From assembly GCF_937858865.1 (NCBI RefSeq), contig NZ_CALLYO010000065.1:1-6551 (forward strand): a stretch of DNA of 6,551 bases, written 5' to 3'. The notes below the pieces were generated by a model. The model was given only the letters and a program-made list of their open reading frames with translations, ran no database searches and was not told the origin of the DNA. This document shows positions 1 to 5,715 of the stretch, piece by piece. A program made the translations under genes and the position numbers. The first letter of the stretch is position 1. Each line of letters begins with the position of its first letter. Source of the stretch: an uncultured Amaricoccus sp. Its GTDB lineage: Bacteria > Pseudomonadota > Alphaproteobacteria > Rhodobacterales > Rhodobacteraceae.

Positions 1-187
1 CGCCGCGCTCGCCGCCTTCACCCGCCACCTGCGCGCGGAAGGCCACGAGATCATCGTCATCGACCCCGACCCCAGCAACGCCCGCGCCGTCCGCGCCTAC
101 GCCAGGGCCGGCTTCCGCCCGATCCCGCGGCTCGCCGGCCGGACCGGCGGCGCCCTCATCATGCAGCATGAACCCGAGGCGACATGA
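1..187 (+). CDS. GNAT-family N-acetyltransferase, C-terminal fragment (5' end outside window)
   Basis: This is the last 61 codons of an acetyltransferase, read from base 2 and ending at the TGA at 185-187. The segment with [18 protein letters not shown] is the typical C-terminal GNAT signature (Asn followed by Ala-x-x-Ala-Tyr-x-x-x-Gly-Phe), where acetyl-CoA's pantetheine and the last two beta strands lie. The wording is closest to the AAC(6')-like branch often annotated as aminoglycoside 6'-N-acetyltransferase, but the acceptor-binding N-terminal half is missing, so the substrate cannot be judged. The stop overlaps the hslU start as ATGA (184-187), implying translational coupling. From general knowledge, a GNAT gene sits between hslV and hslU in many alphaproteobacteria, so hslV is probably just upstream. 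A role as a housekeeping protein acetyltransferase is as likely as drug modification. Confidence 0.85.
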   Translation, partial: AALAAFTRHLRAEGHEIIVIDPDPSNARAVRAYARAGFRPIPRLAGRTGGALIMQHEPEAT

Positions 188-1491
188 CCGACCTGACCCC
201 CCGCGAGATCGTCTCCGAGCTCGACCGCTTCATCATCGGCCAGGCCGGCGCCAAGCGCGCCGTCGCCGTGGCGCTCAGGAACCGCTGGCGGAGGAAGCAG
301 CTCCCCGACGACATCCGCGACGAGGTCTATCCGAAGAACATCCTGATGATCGGCCCGACCGGCGTCGGCAAGACCGAGATCTCCCGCCGCCTCGCCAAGC
401 TCGCCAAGGCGCCGTTCCTGAAGGTCGAGGCGACCAAGTTCACCGAGGTCGGCTACGTCGGCCGCGACGTGGAGCAGATCGTCCGCGACCTGGCCGATGC
501 CGCCGTCGCCATGGTGCGCGAGGACATGCGCGAGCGGGTGAAGGCCCGCGCCCACCAGGCGGCCGAGGACCGGGTCCTCGACGCTCTGGCCGGCGAGGGC
601 GCCCGCGACCAGACCCGCGACACCTTCCGCCGCAAGCTCCGCGAGGGCTCGCTCGACGACAAGGAGATCGAGCTCGAGGTCGCCGACACCTCGAGCCCCT
701 TCCCGATGATGGACATCCCCGGCCAGCCGGGAATGGGGATGGGCGCGATCAACCTCGGCGACATCTTCGGCAAGGCCTTCGGCGGCCGCCGGGTGCGGCG
801 GCGGATGAGCGTCGCGCAGTCCTACGAGCTCCTCATCACCGAGGAGGCCGACAAGCTGTTGGACCCCGAGGCGGTGAACCGCGAGGCGGTGGAAGCGGTG
901 GAGCAGAACGGCATCGTCTTCATCGACGAGATCGACAAGGTCGCCGCCCGCGCCGAGACCCGCGGCGCCGACGTCTCGCGCGAGGGGGTGCAGCGCGACC
1001 TGCTGCCGCTGATCGAGGGCACCACCGTCTCGACCAAGTACGGCCCGGTGAAGACCGACCACATCCTCTTCATCGCCTCGGGCGCCTTCTCGATCGCCAA
1101 GCCCTCCGACCTCCTGCCCGAGCTCCAGGGCCGCCTGCCGATCCGCGTCGAGCTCCGAGCGCTGACCGAGGCCGACTTCGTGCGCATCCTGACCGAGACC
1201 GACAACGCGCTGACCCGCCAGTACGCCGCCCTGATGCAGACCGAGGAGGTAAAGGTCGACTTCACCCCGGAGGGCATCGCCGCGCTCGCGCGCATCGCCG
1301 CCGAGGTGAACCGCGCGGTGGAGAACATCGGCGCGCGGCGCCTCCACACCGTGCTCGAGCGCGTCTTCGAGGATCTGAGCTTCACCGCCCCGGACCGGGC
1401 GGGCGACTCCGTCACCGTCGATGCGGATTTCGTCGAGAAGCATCTCGGCGAGCTCAGCCGCTCGGCCGACCTCAGCCGCTACGTTCTCTGA
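184..1491 (+). CDS. hslU: HslU, ATPase subunit of the HslUV (ClpYQ) protease
   Basis: HslU is the AAA+ unfoldase that forms hexameric rings on the HslV peptidase, unfolding cytoplasmic substrates and threading them into it. The protein is 435 residues, close to the 443 of E. coli HslU. Visible motifs are Walker A GPTGVGKT (57-64), the pore loop GYVG (90-93), a variable, charged I-domain (about 110-235), Walker B IVFIDEID (244-251), the ELQGRLPIR arginine-finger region (313-321) and the sensor-2 GARR motif (383-386). The C-terminus, SRYVL, matches the conserved tail that inserts into HslV pockets. The ATG at 184 overlaps the upstream GNAT stop and has a GAGG Shine-Dalgarno-like sequence at 176-179, so expression is probably coupled to the upstream genes. 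No clear terminator follows, and the last 13 bases overlap the converging gene at 1479-1709. Confidence 0.98.
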   Translation: MTDLTPREIVSELDRFIIGQAGAKRAVAVALRNRWRRKQLPDDIRDEVYPKNILMIGPTGVGKTEISRRLAKLAKAPFLKVEATKFTEVGYVGRDVEQIVRDLADAAVAMVREDMRERVKARAHQAAEDRVLDALAGEGARDQTRDTFRRKLREGSLDDKEIELEVADTSSPFPMMDIPGQPGMGMGAINLGDIFGKAFGGRRVRRRMSVAQSYELLITEEADKLLDPEAVNREAVEAVEQNGIVFIDEIDKVAARAETRGADVSREGVQRDLLPLIEGTTVSTKYGPVKTDHILFIASGAFSIAKPSDLLPELQGRLPIRVELRALTEADFVRILTETDNALTRQYAALMQTEEVKVDFTPEGIAALARIAAEVNRAVENIGARRLHTVLERVFEDLSFTAPDRAGDSVTVDADFVEKHLGELSRSADLSRYVL

Positions 1492-1709
1492 GGCGCCGGA
1501 ATCGCAGGCGGCTGCGACGACCGGGGCTGCCTGTGCGGCAGGTGGCGCGGGACCGCGGCGACGGCGAAGACGACGAGGGCGAACGATCCGGCCAGGCTGT
1601 AGACCAGCAGCGCGAGGAGCGGGTGCCATCCTGCCTGGACGGCCCAGATGGCGGCCGCGAGACCGACCAGCATGGCTGCCAACAGGCAGATGACGAGCCG
1701 TGGATTCAA
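1479..1709 (-). CDS. small two-helix membrane protein, unknown function
   Basis: I do not recognise a named family. With the TTG start at 1709 the product is 76 residues: a hydrophobic helix at about 4-24, a short Gln-Ala-Gly-Trp-His-Pro turn, a second helix at about 30-52, and a Pro/Arg/Gln-rich tail of about 24 residues. It is probably an inner-membrane protein. The frame is open up to an ATG at 1841, but that 44-codon extension uses codons rare in this genome (CTA twice, GTA, AGA, AGG twice, AAA) and lies in less GC-rich DNA. The TTG is preceded by GGGAGAAAGG about six bases upstream, so I prefer it. Its TAG stop (1479-1481) lies inside the hslU 3' end, giving a 13-base tail-to-tail overlap. 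Membrane topology and start are inferred. Confidence 0.6.
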   Translation of the reverse strand: MNPRLVICLLAAMLVGLAAAIWAVQAGWHPLLALLVYSLAGSFALVVFAVAAVPRHLPHRQPRSSQPPAIPAPQRT

Positions 1710-1789
1710 ACCGCACCTTTCTCCCAAGCGTTCCCATCTCGGCGGGATTCCTGTTAGGAAAGCGTAAATCGCCTCGGCGGTAAACCTTT

Positions 1790-1817
1790 TTTCTAGCTCT
1801 GGTTGATTTACGTGCAA
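1790..1817 (-). promoter_or_regulatory. weak candidate sigma-70 promoter for the small membrane-protein gene
   Basis: On the minus strand TTGCAC (1817-1812) is followed after 16 bases by TAGAAA (1795-1790), partial matches to the -35 and -10 hexamers. This would give a leader of roughly 75 bases before the TTG at 1709. Related half-sites flank the -10: GTAAACC at 1780-1786 and GGTTGATTTAC at 1801-1811 (plus-strand reading). The match is modest and could be chance in this more AT-rich stretch. Confidence 0.25.
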
Positions 1818-1820
1818 ATC
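1805..1820. repeat. short inverted repeat GATTT-N6-AAATC
   Basis: Perfect 5-base arms are separated by six bases. The repeat overlaps the -35 side of the weak promoter candidate on the minus strand, so it could be an operator. It is short and supported only by position. Confidence 0.3.
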
Positions 1821-1930
1821 CGACGGTGTCGGGTCCCCCATCTGGCCCGTATCGGGGGCTCATTTTGCGGTGGAGCGAGCCTTTGCCGGAAATATGGGCA
1901 ATTTGTGAAAACGCTGGATGATCAATGGGG

Positions 1931-1946
1931 GATTCGGTAACGAATC
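1931..1946. repeat. inverted repeat GATTCG-GTAA-CGAATC
   Basis: A perfect 6-base inverted repeat with a 4-base centre lies in the non-coding stretch. It could be an operator for a dimeric regulator or a small hairpin in the MFS operon's 3' region. No T-run follows it on either strand, so it does not look like an intrinsic terminator. Confidence 0.4.
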
Positions 1947-2033
1947 GGGCAGAATAATCGTATAAGCGGTTATCGCCGCAGATCGTGCTGGGAATTCCAG
2001 GCGCGGGGCCTAGCCTGTCTACGACTTTTACGA

Positions 2034-3236
2034 CTACATCCGATCAGCTCGGGGAATGGTTTCCGCGAAGGCGATCAGCCGGCGCATCGCGAGTATTCCC
2101 CCTGCCGGTCCGAGCGCGAGGAGGCCGAGGGTCATCCGCCAGCCGAGGAGATCGGCGACGAGCGGCACGGCCTGGACGGTGAAGAAGGTGAGGGTGAAGC
2201 CGAGCGCCGTCTGCAGGGCGAGCAGGCTGCCCGCGTGCTCGCCCGGCGCCGCGTCGGCGACGAGCGCGGAGAACTGCGCCGAATCCGGGATGACCGCAGC
2301 GCCCCAGACGAGGACCAGGAGGGCGAGCAGCCAGACCGGCCCGCCGAAGGCGAGGGCGGTGGCGAGGCTCGCCGACCCGCTCACCTGCATGGCGATCTCG
2401 GCGACCCGCGCCTTGCCGATCCGGTCGGCGAGCCGGCCGGCCGGCTGGCAGAGCAGGCCGCCGACCGCGATGGCGGCGAAGGTCACCAGCCGCGCGGCCG
2501 GCACGGCGTCGCCGCCGAGCCTCGGCGCGAAGGAGACGGCGAGCGCGGCGCCGATCCAGGCCCAGAAGGCATAGAGCTCCCACATGTGGCCGAGATAGCC
2601 GGCATAGGCGAGGCGGACGCGCCGGTCGGCCCAGGCCACGCGCAGCGCACCCGGGTCGAAGCGCGCCGAGCGGGCGTGGTGGGGCCCGAGGCGCGCCGCG
2701 GCGCCGAGGAGGCCGCCGAGCGCGGCCAGCGCCGAAGTCGCGATCACCGTCGCCCGCCAGTCCGGCCCGCCGAGAAAGGCGAGCAGATGCGGCAAGGCGG
2801 AGCCGACGGTGATCGCCCCGACGAAGAGCCCGACCAGCGCGCCGCGGTCGCGCGCGCCCCAGCCGACCAGGATCTTCATCCCCACCGGGTAGACCCCGGC
2901 GAGCCCGGCCCCGGTCAGGGCGCGGAGGCCGATCTGGGCGGCGCCGCCGAGGGGCGTGACGAGCAGGGCGAGGTTGGCCCCGGCGGCGACCAGCGCCGAG
3001 AGGAGGAGCACCAGGCGCGGATCGTAGCGGTCGGCAGTGCCGTGGACGGCGAGGGCCAGGGCGCCGGCGACGAAGCCGATCTGCACCGCGCTGGAAAGCG
3101 CCGCGGCGCGGCCGGGGCCGAGGGCGCCTTCGGCGACGATCTCGGGCAGGATGGCCGCGGAGACGAACCAGAGGCTCATGCTGAGCACCGCCGCGAGGGC
3201 GAGGAGCAGGACGCTGCGGCGCTTGCCCCCGGGCAC
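2034..3236 (-). CDS. MFS transporter, probably for a nucleoside, purine or related salvage compound
   Basis: This is a 400-residue, strongly hydrophobic protein of the major facilitator superfamily, with roughly twelve membrane segments. The MFS loop motif appears twice, as expected from the two-fold repeat: weakly at GTADRYDPR (66-74, between helices 2 and 3) and clearly at GRLADRIGKAR (267-277, between helices 8 and 9). The frame is open 53 codons further upstream, but that part lies inside the phosphorylase gene and reads as Arg/Ser/Pro-rich shadow. I place the start at GTG 3236, one base after the upstream TGA (3240-3238), giving MPGGKRRS followed directly by helix 1. No good Shine-Dalgarno is visible, consistent with translational re-initiation. 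Family membership is seen in the sequence; the substrate is inferred only from the co-transcribed deaminase and phosphorylase, and export as well as uptake is possible. Confidence 0.85.
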   Translation of the reverse strand: MPGGKRRSVLLLALAAVLSMSLWFVSAAILPEIVAEGALGPGRAAALSSAVQIGFVAGALALAVHGTADRYDPRLVLLLSALVAAGANLALLVTPLGGAAQIGLRALTGAGLAGVYPVGMKILVGWGARDRGALVGLFVGAITVGSALPHLLAFLGGPDWRATVIATSALAALGGLLGAAARLGPHHARSARFDPGALRVAWADRRVRLAYAGYLGHMWELYAFWAWIGAALAVSFAPRLGGDAVPAARLVTFAAIAVGGLLCQPAGRLADRIGKARVAEIAMQVSGSASLATALAFGGPVWLLALLVLVWGAAVIPDSAQFSALVADAAPGEHAGSLLALQTALGFTLTFFTVQAVPLVADLLGWRMTLGLLALGPAGGILAMRRLIAFAETIPRADRM

Positions 3237-3237
3237 G

Positions 3238-4068
3238 TCAGAGGTCGGGCAGGAGCCGGGCCAGCAGCGCGGCGATGCCGACGCCGGCGACCTCGGCGTG
3301 CGCGAGGACCTGCTCGATGGTGTCCGGGGCCTGCTCGGGGCCGCCGCTCGCGTCGTTGGTGATGGCCGAGAGCCCGAGGACGCGCAGGCCGGCATGGACG
3401 GCCGCGATGACCTCGATGACCGTCGACATCCCCACCGCGTCCGCGCCTGAGGCGCGCAGGAAGCGCCGCTCCGCCGAGGTCTCGAGCTGCGGCCCGGCGA
3501 CGCCGGCGTAGATGCCGGTATGGAGGGCGATCCCCGCCGCCTCCGCGGCCCGGCGCGCCAGGTCGCGCAGGTCGGGATCGTAGGCGCGCGACATGTCGGG
3601 GAAGCGCAGGCCGACGCCGGCGTCGTTCGGGCCGGTCAGCGGGCTCGCACCGGTGAAGTTGAGGTGATCCTCGATCAGCATGATCTCGCCCGGACGGAAC
3701 TGGGGGTCGAGCGCCCCGGCGGCGTTCGTCACCACCAGCCGCTCCGCCCCGAGCCGGCGCAGGAGGCGCACCGGGAGGGCGATGTCCTGCGGCGTCCAGC
3801 CCTCGTAGAGATGCAGCCGCCCCTGCATCAGCGCCGCCCGCCGGCCGTGGAGCCGGCCGATCACCAGCCGCCCGGCGTGGCCGGGCGCAGTGGCGACCGG
3901 GAAGCCGTCGATCTCGGCGTAGGGGATGGCGACCGGTGCCTCGACCGCGTCGGCGAGCCGGCCGAGCCCGGAGCCGAGGATGAGCGCGATCTCGACCGGC
4001 GGCCCGGCCCGCCCGGCGATCGAGTCGAACGCCGCCTCGAGCCGCTCGCCCGCCGCGGGGGCGGTCAT
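3238..4068 (-). CDS. purine nucleoside phosphorylase, trimeric (PNP/MTAP) family
   Basis: The enzyme catalyses phosphorolysis of a purine nucleoside to base plus (deoxy)ribose-1-phosphate. It is 276 residues, the usual size, and lines up with human PNP almost without gaps. Phosphate-site residues are Ser33 in LGSGLG (31-36), Arg84 and His86 in GRLHLYEG (83-90) and Ser215 in GMSTV (213-217). The TNAAG loop is at 114-118, and the base-recognition residues are Glu196 in GPQLET and Asn238 in ITND, the pair typical of 6-oxopurine specificity. Where human PNP has His257, contacting the 5'-hydroxyl, I align Ile251 (TIEQVL), which suggests tolerance of hydrophobic 5' groups such as methylthio. Start ATG 4068 overlaps the deaminase stop as ATGA. 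The MFS gene follows one base after its TGA. The class is secure; 5'-methylthioinosine as substrate is inference. Confidence 0.93.
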   Translation of the reverse strand: MTAPAAGERLEAAFDSIAGRAGPPVEIALILGSGLGRLADAVEAPVAIPYAEIDGFPVATAPGHAGRLVIGRLHGRRAALMQGRLHLYEGWTPQDIALPVRLLRRLGAERLVVTNAAGALDPQFRPGEIMLIEDHLNFTGASPLTGPNDAGVGLRFPDMSRAYDPDLRDLARRAAEAAGIALHTGIYAGVAGPQLETSAERRFLRASGADAVGMSTVIEVIAAVHAGLRVLGLSAITNDASGGPEQAPDTIEQVLAHAEVAGVGIAALLARLLPDL

Positions 4069-5378
4069 GCGCTGAGGCTCGCGGCGATGCGCGGGGCGAG
4101 CGCCGCGACGGCGTCGAGCACGGCGTCGAGGTCGATCCCGACGAGCATCCCGTCGCGCACCACCTGCCGCCCGGCGACGAAGACGTGGCGGACGTCGGAC
4201 TTGGCGGTCGAGAAGACGATGTGGGTCGCCGGGTCGAAGAGCGGCGCCGCATGCGGCCGCCGCAGGTCGAGGAGGATCATGTCGGCGAGCTTGCCTACCT
4301 CGAGCGAGCCGAGCCGGTCGGCCGCGCCGAGCGCCGCCGCCCCGTCGAGCGTCGCCATCCGGAGGGCCTGGGCGGTGGTGACGGCGGTGGCGTCGAGGGT
4401 GGCGCCGCGGTGCAGCGTCGCGGCGAGCCGTAGCGCCATCCACATGTCGAGGTCGTTGCCCGAGATCGCCCCGTCGGTGCCGATCGTCACCCGCACCCCC
4501 GCGGCCAGCATGTCGCGGACGCGCGCGATCCCGCTTGCCAGCTTGAGGTTCGAGACCGGGTTGTGTGCGACGCTCGCCCCGGTCCGGGCGAGGATCTCGA
4601 TCTCCTCGTCGTCGAGCCAGACGCAATGCGCCAGCACGCTGCGCGCGTCGAGGACGCCGAGCGCGTCGAGATGCCGGATCACCGAGCGGCCGTAGCGGCC
4701 GCCCACCGTCTCCTGCTCGGCGCGGGTCTCGGCGGCATGGGTCGAGAAGAGCCCGCCCCTGTCCGCGGCGATCCGCCAGGCCGCCTGCAACCCCTCCGGC
4801 CCGACGGTATAGGCACCGTGCGGGAAGCAGCCGGGCAGAACATCCTCGGAATCCGCGAAGTCGGCGAAGAAGGCCTCCGCCTCGGCCGCCCGGGCGGCGA
4901 CGGTCTGGCCGTCGACGCCCGGGCCGTCGAAGAAGATGCCCCCGGTCGAGACGCGCAGCCCGACGGCGCGGGCGGCGGCCACCGCCTCGCGCGGGTGCCA
5001 GAACATGTCCATGACCGTCGTCACCCCGCCGAGCAGGAGCTCGGCGAAGCCGAGCGTCGCCCCGAGCCGCACCGTCTCGCGGGTGAGGATCGCGCCCTCG
5101 GCCTTCCAGACCTGCCGCAGCCAGGGTTCGAGCGGCAGGTCCTCGATCAGGCCGCGGAAGAGGCTGTCCCCGGCATGGCAGTGGGTGTTGACGAGCCCCG
5201 GCATCAGGATCATGCCGCCGGCGTCGAGAAGGGCGCGCGCGTCGGTGCCGATCTCGGCGGCGGTGCCGATCCGGGTGATGCGGCCGTCCGTCACCGCCAG
5301 CGCGCCGTCGCGGATCACGGTTCCGGGCGCATCCGCCGCGACGAGGAGGGCATGGGTGACGATCAGATCCTGCGCCAA
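4065..5378 (-). CDS. ATZ/TRZ-type amidohydrolase, probable MTA/SAH or adenosine-type nucleoside deaminase
   Basis: This is a 437-residue metal-dependent deaminase of the amidohydrolase superfamily (TIM barrel plus small beta domain). Visible metal and catalytic residues are His66 and His68 (NTHCH), His214 and Glu217 (THAAE), His251 (AHC) and Asp302 (GTDG); HNPVSN at 272-277 and the GNDLDMW segment fit the ATZ/TRZ/SAH-deaminase subgroup. EDLPLEPWL (79-87) and WKAEG (91-95, with Glu94) resemble the region that reads the purine ring in methylthioadenosine/S-adenosylhomocysteine deaminases. The start is TTG 5378, preceded by GGGGGAT six bases upstream; no ATG or GTG nearby fits better. It is first in a three-gene operon and its stop overlaps the phosphorylase start, which supports a nucleoside substrate. 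Related deaminases of guanine-type bases or triazines remain possible. Confidence 0.85.
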   Translation of the reverse strand: MAQDLIVTHALLVAADAPGTVIRDGALAVTDGRITRIGTAAEIGTDARALLDAGGMILMPGLVNTHCHAGDSLFRGLIEDLPLEPWLRQVWKAEGAILTRETVRLGATLGFAELLLGGVTTVMDMFWHPREAVAAARAVGLRVSTGGIFFDGPGVDGQTVAARAAEAEAFFADFADSEDVLPGCFPHGAYTVGPEGLQAAWRIAADRGGLFSTHAAETRAEQETVGGRYGRSVIRHLDALGVLDARSVLAHCVWLDDEEIEILARTGASVAHNPVSNLKLASGIARVRDMLAAGVRVTIGTDGAISGNDLDMWMALRLAATLHRGATLDATAVTTAQALRMATLDGAAALGAADRLGSLEVGKLADMILLDLRRPHAAPLFDPATHIVFSTAKSDVRHVFVAGRQVVRDGMLVGIDLDAVLDAVAALAPRIAASLSA

Positions 5379-5404
5379 GACGGATCCCCCTAGCGGCTCG
5401 CGAA

Positions 5405-5433
5405 GGGGTGCACCGGCGTAACGCGCCTGTCAA
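5405..5433 (-). promoter_or_regulatory. candidate promoter of the deaminase-PNP-MFS operon (perfect TTGACA, poor -10)
   Basis: On the minus strand a perfect -35 hexamer TTGACA (5433-5428) faces the operon. At the usual 17-base spacing the -10 would be CACCCC (5410-5405), which is not a recognisable -10, so the promoter would need an activator or the match is chance. An inverted repeat GGCG-TAACG-CGCC (5415-5427) lies in the spacer and could be an operator. It sits 27-55 bases upstream of the TTG start codon. Confidence 0.35.
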
Positions 5434-5456
5434 CCGGAGGGGACAACCGGAGGGAA
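5431..5456. repeat. 13-bp tandem direct repeat (two copies) between divergent genes
   Basis: CAACCGGAGGG occurs at 5431-5441 and again at 5444-5454, and the 13-base units differ at only one position (GA versus AA at the end). On the minus strand the proximal copy runs into TTGACA; on the plus strand the distal copy runs into GGAAC of the other promoter. The position suggests a regulator binding site shared by both divergent promoters, or a simple slippage duplication. Confidence 0.7.
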
Positions 5457-5477
5457 CGCTGCCGCGGGGGCGGCGTT
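5453..5477 (+). promoter_or_regulatory. EcfG-type general stress response promoter, GGAAC-N16-CGTT
   Basis: GGAAC (5453-5457) and CGTT (5474-5477) are separated by 16 bases, an exact match to the alphaproteobacterial sigma-EcfG consensus GGAAC-N16/17-CGTT. Transcription would start near 5484, leaving a leader of about 27 bases that holds the Shine-Dalgarno of the downstream small gene, so both spacing and direction fit. The spacer contains a GC-rich inverted repeat (GCCGC at 5461-5465, GCGGC at 5470-5474). The match is seen in the sequence; its activity is inferred. Confidence 0.75.
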
Positions 5478-5480
5478 GAG

Positions 5481-5494
5481 CCGGGTCAGCCCGG
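5481..5494 (+). repeat. small hairpin CCGGG-TCAG-CCCGG in the leader of the DUF3008 gene
   Basis: A perfect 5-base stem with a 4-base loop lies just upstream of the AAGGAG Shine-Dalgarno (5498-5503). If transcription starts near 5484 the stem would be partly lost, so an RNA role is uncertain. It may simply reflect the GC-rich composition. Confidence 0.35.
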
Positions 5495-5510
5495 ATGAAG
5501 GAGAAAGGCG

Positions 5511-5705
5511 ATGCCGGCCAAGTCGAAGGCGCAGCAGAAGGCCGCCGGGGCGGCGCTCGCCGCCAAGCGCGGCGAGACCAAGGTGAGCGAGCTCAAGGGC
5601 GCCTCGCGCGAGATGTACGAGTCGATGTCGGAGAAGCAGCTCGAGGAGTTCGCCGAGACCAAGCGCAAGGGCAAGCCCGAGCACGTCGGTGACCGGAAAT
5701 CCTGA
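5511..5705 (+). CDS. DUF3008-family small basic protein, probably stress-induced
   Basis: This 64-residue, Lys/Glu-rich soluble protein has no signal peptide or membrane segment. It begins MPAKSKAQQKAAGAALAAKR and continues with the KGASREMYESMSEKQLEEFA and TKRKGKPEHV segments, which I recognise as the conserved pattern of the DUF3008 family; its molecular function is unknown to me. The central part should be helical, with a Lys-rich end at each side that could bind nucleic acid or another acidic partner, but no catalytic motif is visible. ATG 5511 is fixed by AAGGAG seven bases upstream. A near-perfect EcfG promoter at 5453-5477 points to induction by general stress or stationary phase. It stands alone, divergent from the nucleoside operon and convergent with metG, whose stop is 10 bases away; no terminator is visible between them. 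Confidence 0.88.
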   Translation: MPAKSKAQQKAAGAALAAKRGETKVSELKGASREMYESMSEKQLEEFAETKRKGKPEHVGDRKS

Positions 5706-5715
5706 CCCGGCGCGC

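Larger units (their letters stand above)
1710..2033. other. gene-poor, less GC-rich intergenic stretch with palindromes
   Basis: About 320 bases lie between the MFS gene's 3' end and the small membrane-protein gene, both on the minus strand. The composition is clearly less GC-rich than the flanking genes, with runs such as TTTTTT at 1787-1792. I see no convincing coding frame, tRNA or known RNA. It should hold the end of the MFS operon transcript and the promoter of the small membrane gene. It contains two inverted repeats and one weak promoter candidate, listed separately. Confidence 0.6.

Noticed and set aside
1709..1734. GGAAC-N17-GGTT on the minus strand, resembling an EcfG promoter
   Set aside because: The -10 has a mismatch (GGTT for CGTT) and overlaps the preferred TTG start; using it would force a shorter protein from ATG 1673 with no Shine-Dalgarno.
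168..1757. Long plus-strand open frame of 529 residues over hslU
   Set aside because: Out-of-frame shadow, extremely Arg/Pro-rich, with no recognisable domain.
1769..1793. GC-rich inverted repeat CGCCTCGGCG followed by TTTTTT as a terminator for hslU
   Set aside because: The stem is only about three base pairs around a 4-base loop and is nine bases from the T-run; too weak to call.
97..1863. Long minus-strand open frame opposite hslU (588 residues)
   Set aside because: It is the antisense shadow of hslU in GC-rich DNA; its composition is His/Asp/Gly/Leu-rich low complexity and hslU is unmistakable.
1966..1979. GCGG-N6-CCGC as a terminator of the MFS operon on the minus strand
   Set aside because: Only a 4-base stem, followed by mixed TTATACGATTATT rather than a T-run.
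3237..3395. 53-residue N-terminal extension of the MFS transporter
   Set aside because: It lies within the phosphorylase gene in another frame and is Ser/Arg/Pro-rich; GTG 3236 gives a normal MFS N-terminus.
3241..5433. Long minus-strand frame that joins an Arg-rich segment to the phosphorylase (731 residues)
   Set aside because: The part before ATG 4068 is the wrong frame of the deaminase gene; the ATGA overlap marks the true phosphorylase start, so this is not a fusion.
5495..5692. Plus-strand frame from ATG 5495 (65 residues)
   Set aside because: Out of frame with the DUF3008 protein, which has the better Shine-Dalgarno and recognisable conserved sequence.
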